From positions 1 to 64,000 of the forward strand of contig NZ_BMND01000013.1 of assembly GCF_014646275.1 (NCBI RefSeq): a stretch of 64,000 nucleotides of DNA, read 5' to 3'. Below the pieces are notes generated by a model, which saw only the letters and a program-made list of their open reading frames with translations, was not told where the DNA came from and ran no database searches. Position 1 is the stretch's first letter; the number at the start of each line of letters is the position of its first letter. Shown one piece after another: positions 1-7,723 of the stretch. A program made the position numbers and the translations under genes. The DNA is from Streptomyces kronopolitis (GTDB lineage: Bacteria > Actinomycetota > Actinomycetes > Streptomycetales > Streptomycetaceae).

Positions 1-2271
1 CCCGCCCCGGCGCCCGGACGGGCCGACGGCCCCCCGGCCACCTTCAGCCCGGCGCGGCCGGCCGGCGGCCCGGGCGGGGTGCGGGCCGCCGCCCCGCTCT
101 CCGACGACGACCGCGACCGGCTGCTGGGCGGCACCCACCACGACCCGCACGGGCTGCTGGGCGCCCACCCCGTGCGCGGCGGGCTGCTCATCCGGGTCCT
201 GCGGCCGTGCGCGAAGGGCGTCATCGTCCTGGCCAAGGGCCTGCGCGCCGCCCTGCACGCCGAGGGCGAGGGGCTGTTCGCCGGGGTGCTGCCGCTGACC
301 ACCGTCCCGGACTACGAGCTGCTGGTCGACTACGGCGACCACGCCACGACCGTGCACGACCCCTACCGCTTCCTGCCCGCCCTCGGCGAGCTGGATCTGC
401 ATCTGTTCGGCGAGGGGCGGCACGAGCAGCTGTGGCACGCCCTCGGCGCGCGGATCATGGACCACCAGGGGGTGACCGGCACCCGCTTCGCCGTCTGGGC
501 GCCCAACGCCCGGGGCGTGCGGGTCGTCGGCGACTTCAACTGCTGGGACGGCACCGGCCATCCGATGCGCTCGCTGGGCTCCTCGGGCGTCTGGGAGCTC
601 TTCCTGCCGGGCGTCGGCGAGGGCGAGCTGTACAAGTTCGAGATCACCCGGCCGGACGGCACCCGGACCGTCCGCGCCGACCCGATGGCCCGGCGGACCG
701 AGTGCCCGCCGGCCACCGCGTCGGTCGTGGACGCCGCGCACCACCGGTGGACCGACGACGAGTGGATGGCCCGGCGCGGGGAGCGGCCCGTGCACCAGGC
801 GCCGTTCTCCGTCTACGAGGTGCACCTCCCCTCCTGGCGGCCCGGGCTGACCTACCGCCAGCTGGCCGCGCAGCTCCCCGCGTACGTCAAGGACCTGGGC
901 TTCACGCACGTCGAGTTCATGCCGGTGTGCGAGCACCCCTTCGGCGGCTCCTGGGGCTACCAGGTCACCGGCTTCTACGCGCCCACCGCCCGGATGGGCA
1001 CCCCGGACGACTTCCGGTACCTGGTCGACACGCTGCACCGGGCCGGCATCGGCGTCCTGATGGACTGGGTGCCGGCGCACTTCCCCCGCGACGACTGGGC
1101 GCTGGCCGAGTTCGACGGCCGGCCGCTCTACGAGCACCAGGATCCGGTGCGGGCCGCGCACCCGGACTGGGGGACCCTGGAGTTCGACTACGGCCGCACC
1201 GAGGTCCGCAACTTCCTGGTCGCCAACGCCGTGTACTGGTGCGAGGAGTTCCACATCGACGGCCTGCGGGTCGACGCGGTCGCCTCGATGCTCTACCTCG
1301 ACTACTCGCGCGAGGAGGGCGGCTGGACGCCGAACGAGCACGGCGGCCGGGAGGACCTGGACGCGGTCGCCTTCCTCCAGGAGATGAACGCGACGGTCTA
1401 CCGCCGCTGCCCCGGCGTCGTCACCATCGCCGAGGAGTCCACCGCCTGGGACGGCGTCACCCGCGCCACGCACCACGTCGGCCCCGGCGGCTTCGGCGGT
1501 CTGGGCTTCGGCCTGAAGTGGAACATGGGCTGGATGCACGACTCGCTGGGCTATGCCGCCAAGGAGCCGGTGCACCGCAAGTACCACCACGGCGAGATGA
1601 CCTTCTCCATGATCTACGCCTACTCCGAGAACTATGTGCTGCCGATCTCCCACGACGAGGTGGTGCACGGCAAGCGGGCGCTGGTGTCGAAGATGCCCGG
1701 TGACTGGTGGCAGCAGCGCGCCACCCACCGGGCCTACCTCGGCTTCATGTGGGCCCACCCCGGCAAGCAACTCCTTTTCATGGGGCAGGAGTTCGCCCAG
1801 GGCGCGGAGTGGGCCGAGAGCCACGGACCGGACTGGTGGCTGCTCGACCCCTCCTACGAGGCGGAGGCGGACCACCGGGGGGTGCGCGACCTGGTCCGCG
1901 CGCTGAACCGCCATTACGCCGACGCGCCCGCGCTGTGGGAACGCGACACCGACCCGGCCGGCTTCTCCTGGATCGACGGCGACGCGCGCGAGGACAACGT
2001 CTTCTCCTTCCTGCGCTTCGCCGCCGACGGCTCCCCCCTGGTCTCGGTCACCAACTTCTCCCCCGTGGTCCGCCACACCTACCGGCTGGGCGTCCCCGAT
2101 CACGTCCCCGCCTGGCGCGAGGTCCTCAACACCGACGACCCGCGCTACGGCGGCAGCGGTGTCACCAACCCCGATCCCCTGACGGCGGAGCCGGTCCCCT
2201 GGAACGGCCGCGCCGCCTCCGTCACTCCGGTGCTTCCCCCCTTGGCCACCGTCTGGCTGCGCCCCCTCTGA
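1..2271 (+). CDS. glgB: 1,4-alpha-glucan branching enzyme, 5' end outside window
   Basis: Branching enzyme of glycogen/alpha-glucan synthesis: it cleaves alpha-1,4 chains and re-attaches them as alpha-1,6 branches in the cytoplasm. Counting from the in-frame GTG at 79, a CBM48-like domain (about 130-230) precedes a GH13 barrel. The nucleophile region DGLRVDAV has Asp399, the acid/base region IAEES has Glu452, and ISHDEVVHGK has Asp526. The reading frame is open from base 1 through 79 and encodes a Pro/Ala/Gly-rich stretch, so the true start probably lies upstream and the gene is partial; streptomycete GlgB proteins usually carry such an N-terminal extension. In Streptomyces this gene normally closes the pep-treS-glgE-glgB operon. 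The reading is inferred from family order. Confidence 0.95.
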   Translation, partial: PAPAPGRADGPPATFSPARPAGGPGGVRAAAPLSDDDRDRLLGGTHHDPHGLLGAHPVRGGLLIRVLRPCAKGVIVLAKGLRAALHAEGEGLFAGVLPLTTVPDYELLVDYGDHATTVHDPYRFLPALGELDLHLFGEGRHEQLWHALGARIMDHQGVTGTRFAVWAPNARGVRVVGDFNCWDGTGHPMRSLGSSGVWELFLPGVGEGELYKFEITRPDGTRTVRADPMARRTECPPATASVVDAAHHRWTDDEWMARRGERPVHQAPFSVYEVHLPSWRPGLTYRQLAAQLPAYVKDLGFTHVEFMPVCEHPFGGSWGYQVTGFYAPTARMGTPDDFRYLVDTLHRAGIGVLMDWVPAHFPRDDWALAEFDGRPLYEHQDPVRAAHPDWGTLEFDYGRTEVRNFLVANAVYWCEEFHIDGLRVDAVASMLYLDYSREEGGWTPNEHGGREDLDAVAFLQEMNATVYRRCPGVVTIAEESTAWDGVTRATHHVGPGGFGGLGFGLKWNMGWMHDSLGYAAKEPVHRKYHHGEMTFSMIYAYSENYVLPISHDEVVHGKRALVSKMPGDWWQQRATHRAYLGFMWAHPGKQLLFMGQEFAQGAEWAESHGPDWWLLDPSYEAEADHRGVRDLVRALNRHYADAPALWERDTDPAGFSWIDGDAREDNVFSFLRFAADGSPLVSVTNFSPVVRHTYRLGVPDHVPAWREVLNTDDPRYGGSGVTNPDPLTAEPVPWNGRAASVTPVLPPLATVWLRPL

Positions 2272-2589
2272 GCACTCATGGGCGGTGCTTGTCCGATCCG
2301 TCTCCCGCTGCCGCGGCTCCCCCGCCGATCAGATCCCTCACCCAAGGCGTTATGTCTCATTCCTCCTTGTATGTGCCCACACACCACCGGCCTTCGCCGG
2401 CGGCGGTTTCCCTCACATTCCTATGGTGTCAGGAGGCACTGACAATCGGCCCGGGTCGATGAAACCGCAGGTCAAAGCGGTGCGGGCGGGGAGTGTGGCG
2501 GGGGACGCCGCGGGCGGGTGACGGCGGTCGCGCCGAAGGGGCGGGTGCCTCACCGGCACCCGCCCCTTCTCCCCTCCTGCGGCCCGGGA
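2272..2589. other. Convergent intergenic region glgB/DctA-like carrier
   Basis: This 318-base gap separates two convergent genes. Its only clear element is the terminator hairpin at 2536-2568. It also holds an AGGAGG at about 2431 followed by a 21-codon reading frame from an ATG at 2459, which I do not consider a gene because spacing and codon use are poor. Confidence 0.5.
2536..2568. terminator. Bidirectional hairpin terminator, glgB/DctA-like carrier
   Basis: Perfect 14-bp inverted repeat (AAGGGGCGGGTGCC and its complement) around the loop TCACC, lying between two convergent genes. Placement and symmetry suit a shared terminator. Confidence 0.8.
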
Positions 2590-4005
2590 TCAGACCCCGG
2601 CGGGCGCCTTCTCCGCCCCGCCCTCGCGCGGCCCGACGACGTCCGTCCCGGCGGCGGTCCCTGCCCCGGCGGAGGCCTCGTCGGCCAGCGACTTCTCGTC
2701 GAACGGCAGCCTTCCGGCCAGCACCTCCGCCGTCCGGGCCCGGTCGATCTCCTTGGTCCAGGTGCCGATCAGCACGGTGGCCACCGCGTTGCCCGCGAAG
2801 TTGGTCAGGGCGCGCGCCTCGCTCATGAAGCGGTCGATGCCGACGATCAGGCCGACGCCGTCGACCAGTTCGGGGCGGTGCGACTGCAGACCGCCGGCCA
2901 GCGTCGCCAGGCCCGCGCCGGTGACGCCCGCCGCCCCCTTCGAGGCGATGACCATGAACACCAGCAGCGAGATCTGCTGGCCCAGCGGCAGCGGCTTGCC
3001 CATCGCCTCGGCCACGAACAGCGAGGACATCGTCAGGTAGATGGCGGTGCCGTCGAGGTTGAAGCTGTAGCCGGTGGGGACGGTGATGCCGACCACCGGC
3101 CGGCTGACGCCCAGGTGCTCCATCTTCGCGATCAGCCGCGGCAGCGCCGACTCCGAGGAGGAGGTGGACAGGATCAGCAGGAACTCCCGGGCGAGGTACT
3201 TCAGCAGCAGGAAGATGTTGACGCCCGCGAAGAGCCGCAGCAGCGCGCCGAGCACCACGATCACGAACAGCAGGCAGGTCGTGTAGAAGCCGACCATGAT
3301 GACCGCCAGCGACTTCAGCGCGTCCAGGCCGGTCTCGCCGACCACCGCGGCCATGGCGCCGAAGGCACCCACCGGCGCCACCCACATGATCATGGCCAGC
3401 ACCCGGAAGACCAGCTTCTGGAGGTGCCCGATCCCGCGCAGCACCGGCTCGCCCGCCGTGCCCAGCGCCTGCAGCCCGAAGCCCACCAGCAGCGCCACCA
3501 GCAGCGTCTGCAGCACCTCACCCTGGGTGAAGGCGGAGACCAGGGTGGTGGGGATCATGCCGAGCAGGAACTCGGGCAGCGACTCGCCGCCGCCCGAGGT
3601 CTGGGCCTGGCCGGCGTGCCGCACGGTCTCCGTCAGATGCAGTCCGGAGCCGGGCTCCAGGATGTTGCCGACGACCAGGCCGATGGCCAGCGCGACGGTC
3701 GACATCACCATGAAGTAGCCGAGCGCCAGCCCGCCGACCGCGCCGACCTTGGCGGCCTTGCGGACCGAGCCGACCCCCAGCACGATCGTGCAGAAGATGA
3801 CCGGCGAGATCATCATCTTGATCAGGTTCACGAACCCCGTGCCCAGCGGCTTGAGCTGGACCGCGACACCGGGGGCTGCGAAGCCCACGGCGATGCCGAG
3901 CAGCACCGCCCCGATCACGGCGAGGTAGAGGAAGTGGGTCCGGTCCCGCTTCGCCGGCGCGGTCTCCTCGGTGGTGCCCCCACGTGGCGGGGTCTGTGCG
4001 GCCAC
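2590..4005 (-). CDS. Dicarboxylate:cation symporter, DctA/GltP family (DAACS)
   Basis: Secondary carrier for C4-dicarboxylates or glutamate in the cytoplasmic membrane, 471 aa with about eight hydrophobic segments. The family signatures are visible: the serine-rich SSSESALPRL re-entrant loop and GYSFNLDGTAIY, which contains the NLDGT ion/substrate-binding motif. I start it at the GTG at 4005 because GAGGAG lies 6 nt upstream; an in-frame ATG further up (4056) lacks such a site. It is divergent from a CitA/DcuS-type kinase gene, a classical arrangement for carboxylate sensing that controls uptake. The exact substrate (succinate, fumarate, malate, glutamate) is not readable from sequence. Confidence 0.9.
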   Translation of the reverse strand: MAAQTPPRGGTTEETAPAKRDRTHFLYLAVIGAVLLGIAVGFAAPGVAVQLKPLGTGFVNLIKMMISPVIFCTIVLGVGSVRKAAKVGAVGGLALGYFMVMSTVALAIGLVVGNILEPGSGLHLTETVRHAGQAQTSGGGESLPEFLLGMIPTTLVSAFTQGEVLQTLLVALLVGFGLQALGTAGEPVLRGIGHLQKLVFRVLAMIMWVAPVGAFGAMAAVVGETGLDALKSLAVIMVGFYTTCLLFVIVVLGALLRLFAGVNIFLLLKYLAREFLLILSTSSSESALPRLIAKMEHLGVSRPVVGITVPTGYSFNLDGTAIYLTMSSLFVAEAMGKPLPLGQQISLLVFMVIASKGAAGVTGAGLATLAGGLQSHRPELVDGVGLIVGIDRFMSEARALTNFAGNAVATVLIGTWTKEIDRARTAEVLAGRLPFDEKSLADEASAGAGTAAGTDVVGPREGGAEKAPAGV

Positions 4006-4123
4006 GGTTGTCTCCTCGTCTACGGTGTGCGCCGATCTGCGGCTCCGGCGCACCACAAGTTCCGGCGACTATGCACGTCGCTGTGGCGCCCGTCACCCTT
4101 GCGTACATTTCGTTCACGTAAAA

Positions 4124-4151
4124 GTGACCGTGCAGACGGTTCTGCGGTCAC
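4124..4151. promoter_or_regulatory. Interrupted inverted repeat between carrier and sensor kinase
   Basis: GTGACC-GT-GCAGA-CGGT-TCTGC-GGTCAC: arms of 11 paired bases with a 2-nt bulge and a 4-nt centre. It sits in the 163-base divergent intergenic region and is a candidate binding site for the adjacent response regulator. Confidence 0.45.
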
Positions 4152-4153
4152 CG

Positions 4154-4169
4154 TGCACACTGTTGTGCA
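4154..4169. promoter_or_regulatory. Inverted repeat overlapping the sensor kinase start
   Basis: TGCACA-CTGT-TGTGCA, perfect 6-bp arms, ending on the A of the kinase ATG at 4169. It could be an operator or 5'-end element that acts on kinase expression. Confidence 0.4.
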
Positions 4170-5827
4170 TGCGACTCCCCCGACCCCGGCCGCCCCGACG
4201 GCTGCGGGGTCCCCGCAGCCTCGCCGGGCAGCTCTTCGCGATGCAGGTCGTGCTGGTGGCGGTGGCCGTCATGGGCTGCGCCGTCTTCGCGTACCTCAGC
4301 GCCGGCCGGCAGGCGGAGGAGACCGCGCGGCGGCAGGCGACGGCCGCGGCCACCGCCGTCGCCGACTCCCCGGCCGTCATCGCGGCGGCCCGCGGCAAGA
4401 ACCCGACGGCCGCGCTCCAGCCCTACAGCGAGCAGCTGCGGCACGACGCGGGCGTCGACTTCGTGGTGGTGATGGGCACGGACGGCACCCGCTGGACGCA
4501 CCCGGAGCCCTCCGCGATCGGCCACAAGTACCTGGGCCACATCGGCCCGGCGCTGCGCGGCAAGACCTTCGCCGAGACGCACATGGGGGTGCTCGGCCCG
4601 TCGGTGCGGGTCGTCGCCCCGGTCCGCGATCCGCGGCGCGGCGGCCGGATCACCGCGCTGGTCAGCTCCGGGATCACCATCGAGACCATCAGCGAGCAGC
4701 TGCGCGACCAGGTCCTGGCGCTGGTCGGGGTGGCGGCCGCGGCGCTGGCGCTCGGCGGCCTGGGCACGTACGTGATCAACGCCCGGCTGCGGCGGCACAC
4801 CCACGGGATGAACGCCGGCGAGCTGAGCCGGATGCACGAGTACCACCAGGCCGCGCTGCACGCCGTGCGCGAGGGGCTGCTGATGCTCGACGGGCAGCGC
4901 CGGGTCGCCCTGATCAATGACGGAGGGCGGGAGCTGCTGGGGCTGTCCGGCGAGGCGGTGGGCCGCCCGGTCGCGGAGCTGGGGCTGCCCCCGGCGCTGA
5001 CCGAGGCGCTGCTGTCGCCCGGACCGCGGGTCGACGAACTCCAGCTGACCGGCGAGCGGGTGCTGGTGGTCAACTCCGCGCCGGTCTCCGGCGGCGAGCG
5101 CCGCGGCAGCGTGGTCACCCTCCGCGACCACACCGAACTCCAGGCGCTGTCCGGCGAGTTGGACTCGGTGCGCGGTTTCACCGAGGCGCTGCGCTCGCAG
5201 GCCCACGAGGCCGCCAACCGGCTGCACACCGTGGTGTCGCTGATCGAACTGGGGCGCTCGGAGGAGGCCGTGGAGTTCGCGACCGCGGAGCTGGAGCTGG
5301 CGCAGGCGCTGACCGATCAGGTGGTCGGGGCGGTCGCCGAGCCGGTGCTCGCCGCGCTGCTGCTCGGCAAGGCGGCGCAGGCCAACGAGCGCGGCATCGA
5401 GCTGACGCTGACGCCCGACAGCCGGATCGACGACGGGCTGCTGCCGCCCGCGCTGCCGGCCCGTGACCTGGTCACGGTGCTGGGCAACCTCCTGGACAAC
5501 GCCCTCGACGCCGCGGCCGCGCCCGGGGAGCCCGGCGGCGCCCCGCCGCGGGTGGCGGTCACCGCGCGGGCGGCCGACGGCGAACTGCTGCTGCGGGTGG
5601 CGGACAACGGTCCGGGGGTGGCCGCGGACGCCGCGGACGAGATCTTCCGGCGCGGCTGGAGCACCAAGCAGGGCGCGGCGGCGTCCGCCCGGGGCCGCGG
5701 TCTGGGCCTGGCGCTGGTGCAGCAGGCGGTGCGCCGCAACGGCGGCACGGTGGCGCTGGACGGGACCCCGGGTGGCGGGGCGCGGTTCACCGTGCGGCTG
5801 CCGCTGCGGGCGCGGGTGACGGCATGA
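4169..5827 (+). CDS. Sensor histidine kinase, CitA/DcuS family
   Basis: Membrane sensor kinase of 552 aa for carboxylates. Order seen: short basic N-terminus, TM1 at about 22-45, extracytoplasmic PAS-like domain, TM2 at about 180-205, cytoplasmic PAS domain, a dimerisation segment with the phospho-acceptor in SQAHEAANRLHTV (the H-N spacing typical of CitA/DcuS), then an ATPase domain with NLLDNALDAA (N box) and DNGPGV (G1). The ATG at 4169 is chosen because upstream residues of the open frame are not membrane-protein-like. It is followed 46 bases later by its response regulator and is divergent from the carrier, so the signal is probably the carrier substrate. Confidence 0.9.
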   Translation: MRLPRPRPPRRLRGPRSLAGQLFAMQVVLVAVAVMGCAVFAYLSAGRQAEETARRQATAAATAVADSPAVIAAARGKNPTAALQPYSEQLRHDAGVDFVVVMGTDGTRWTHPEPSAIGHKYLGHIGPALRGKTFAETHMGVLGPSVRVVAPVRDPRRGGRITALVSSGITIETISEQLRDQVLALVGVAAAALALGGLGTYVINARLRRHTHGMNAGELSRMHEYHQAALHAVREGLLMLDGQRRVALINDGGRELLGLSGEAVGRPVAELGLPPALTEALLSPGPRVDELQLTGERVLVVNSAPVSGGERRGSVVTLRDHTELQALSGELDSVRGFTEALRSQAHEAANRLHTVVSLIELGRSEEAVEFATAELELAQALTDQVVGAVAEPVLAALLLGKAAQANERGIELTLTPDSRIDDGLLPPALPARDLVTVLGNLLDNALDAAAAPGEPGGAPPRVAVTARAADGELLLRVADNGPGVAADAADEIFRRGWSTKQGAAASARGRGLGLALVQQAVRRNGGTVALDGTPGGGARFTVRLPLRARVTA

Positions 5828-5873
5828 GCGCGGCGAGCGCCCCGGCCCGCCCCCTTTCGGCAGGAGTCCCGCG

Positions 5874-6554
5874 GTGAGCGCCGCCGACATCCGGGTCCTC
5901 GTCGTCGAGGACGATCCGGTCGCCGCCGACGCGCACGCCCTGTACGTCGGGCGGGTGCCCGGCTTCACCGTCTCGGGCACCGTGCACTCCGGCGCCGACG
6001 CCCGCCGCCATCTGGAGGCGCACGGCGTCGATCTGCTGCTGCTCGACCTCTATCTGCCGGACGGCCACGGGCTGGCGCTGGTGCGCACGCTGCGCGCGGC
6101 CGGGCACACCGCCGACATCATCGCCGTCACCTCCGCCCGTGACCTGGCGGTGGTGCGCGAGGGCGTCTCGCTCGGCGTGGTGCAGTACGTCCTCAAGCCG
6201 TTCACCTTCGCCACCCTGCGCGACCGGCTCACCCGCTACGCCCGCTTCCGCGCCACCACGGGCGAGGCCAGCGGGCAGGACGAGGTGGACCGGGCACTCG
6301 CCGCGCTGCGCTCGCCCCAGCCGGCCGCGCTGCCCAAGGGCCTGACGGCGGCCACCCTGCGAGCGGTGACCGATGTGCTGCGGGCCTCCGGCGGCGGGCT
6401 GACGGCCACCGAGGCCGCCGCCGACGTGGGGATCTCGCGGATCACCGCGCGCCGCTACCTGGAACACCTCGTGGTCGCCGGCCGGGCCGCCCGCGCGCCC
6501 CAGTACGGCCACGTCGGCCGGCCCGAACTGCGCTACCGCTGGTCGGGGCGGTGA
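5874..6554 (+). CDS. Response regulator, CitB/DcuR family
   Basis: Partner of the preceding kinase, 226 aa. The receiver domain covers about 1-125, with acidic pocket VVEDD, phospho-acceptor Asp58 in LLLLDLYLPD and the conserved lysine in YVLKPF. The C-terminal part (about 155-225) carries a helix-turn-helix (TATEAAADVGISRITARRYL) as in DcuR/CitB. The GTG start has AGGAG 7 nt upstream. It probably activates the divergent dicarboxylate carrier through the intergenic inverted repeats. Confidence 0.9.
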   Translation: MSAADIRVLVVEDDPVAADAHALYVGRVPGFTVSGTVHSGADARRHLEAHGVDLLLLDLYLPDGHGLALVRTLRAAGHTADIIAVTSARDLAVVREGVSLGVVQYVLKPFTFATLRDRLTRYARFRATTGEASGQDEVDRALAALRSPQPAALPKGLTAATLRAVTDVLRASGGGLTATEAAADVGISRITARRYLEHLVVAGRAARAPQYGHVGRPELRYRWSGR

Positions 6555-6671
6555 ACAGCGGTGAGGGGCGGTCAACCGGCGGCTGACCGCGGCCGGTTGG
6601 CGGCCACGCGGGCGCCCCGCCGCCCCGCCGGCTCCAGCGCGCCGCCGCCGTCGTGACCGCCGGCGGCGCCA

Positions 6672-6711
6672 CCCTCCGGGACGGCTGAGGGTTCCCCCGT
6701 CGGCCGGAGGG
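6672..6711 (+). terminator. Probable terminator after CitB-like regulator
   Basis: CCCTCCGG-GACGG pairs with CCGTC-GG-CCGGAGGG (13 pairs, one 2-nt bulge). The 306-base gap 6555-6860 also holds a smaller hairpin, CAACCGGC/GCCGGTTG, at 6573-6599; I see no gene in this gap. Confidence 0.5.
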
Positions 6712-6860
6712 CGGAGGGGCGTCCGCCTGGAGGATGACGCCGGGGGCGGGGGTGGCACTTCCGGCGGTCCGGCTTTCCGTCCCTGCGGGTGAAGACCGGG
6801 ACGATCTGCGCATTCGAAAATAGAGGCATCGAAACATCCGTCCTTTTTCCAGGAGTTCCC

Positions 6861-7658
6861 GTGTCCCACGCGGCCGCCTCGCCGGGTTTCCCCGCCTCTC
6901 CCGCCCCCCTCCGCACCGCCGCCGTCGCCGCCCGGGCCACGGATCTGAGCAAGGTCTACGGCCAGGGGGACACCCGGGTGGTCGCGCTGGACTCCGTCTC
7001 GGTCGACTTCGGCAAGGCCCAGTTCACCGCGATCATGGGCCCGTCCGGGTCCGGCAAGTCGACGCTGATGCACTGCATGGCCGGACTGGACACGATCTCC
7101 GGCGGCTCGGCCCGGATCGGTGACACCGAGCTGTCCTCGCTCAACGACCGGCAGCTGACGCGGCTGCGCCGGGACAAGATCGGCTTCATCTTCCAGGCGT
7201 TCAACCTCCTGCCGACGCTGACCGCACTGGAGAACATCACGCTGCCGATGGACATCGCGGCCCGCAAGCCCGAGAAGGCCTGGCTCGACGCCGTCATCGA
7301 GACCGTCGGCCTCTCGGGCCGGCTCTCCCACCGGCCCGCCCAGCTCTCCGGCGGGCAGCAGCAGCGCGTCGCGGTCGCCCGGGCGCTGGCCGCCCAGCCG
7401 GAGATCATCTTCGCCGACGAGCCGACCGGCAACCTCGACTCCCGCTCCGGCGCCGAAGTCCTGGGGTTCCTGCGGGAGTCGGTGCGCGCGATGAACCAGA
7501 CGGTGGTGATGGTCACCCACGACCCGGTCGCCGCCGGCTACGCGGACCGGGTGGTCTTCCTCGCCGACGGCCGGATCGTCGAGGAGCTGCACGAGCCGAC
7601 CGCGGACAGCGTCCTGGACCGGATGCGGCTGTTCGACTCCAAGGGCCGTACGAGCTGA
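6861..7658 (+). CDS. ABC transporter ATP-binding protein, MacB/LolD type
   Basis: ATPase subunit, 265 aa. Walker A GPSGSGKST is at 60-68, the signature LSGGQQQRVAVARAL and Walker B IIFADEPTGNLD follow, and a His-containing switch (VMVTHD) is present. The TGNLD form is typical of the MacB/LolD/FtsE group, which pairs with FtsX-like permeases. The GTG at 6861 is preceded by AGGAG at 6851-6855; the longer frame upstream has no such site. It forms an operon with the permease 65 bases downstream. The exported substrate is unknown: lipoproteins, peptides or envelope lipids are family possibilities. Confidence 0.93.
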   Translation: MSHAAASPGFPASPAPLRTAAVAARATDLSKVYGQGDTRVVALDSVSVDFGKAQFTAIMGPSGSGKSTLMHCMAGLDTISGGSARIGDTELSSLNDRQLTRLRRDKIGFIFQAFNLLPTLTALENITLPMDIAARKPEKAWLDAVIETVGLSGRLSHRPAQLSGGQQQRVAVARALAAQPEIIFADEPTGNLDSRSGAEVLGFLRESVRAMNQTVVMVTHDPVAAGYADRVVFLADGRIVEELHEPTADSVLDRMRLFDSKGRTS

Positions 7659-7723
7659 CCCGGCGCCCCTCCCGCGCCCCCGGGCGCCGCCCTCCACCCC
7701 GAGCAACCGGACCAGGACCCACC

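Noticed and set aside
79..81. GTG as the true start of glgB
   Set aside because: The frame is open back to base 1 with streptomycete-like coding bias, so the start is probably upstream of the window.
2459..2521. 21-codon frame after AGGAGG in the glgB/carrier gap
   Set aside because: The ribosome-like site is too far from the ATG, the product is not conserved to my knowledge, and there is no promoter.
2518..4920. Open frame of 800 codons on the plus strand across the DctA-like gene
   Set aside because: Antisense to a clear membrane carrier and rich in His/Gln/Arg, as expected for a reversed hydrophobic gene.
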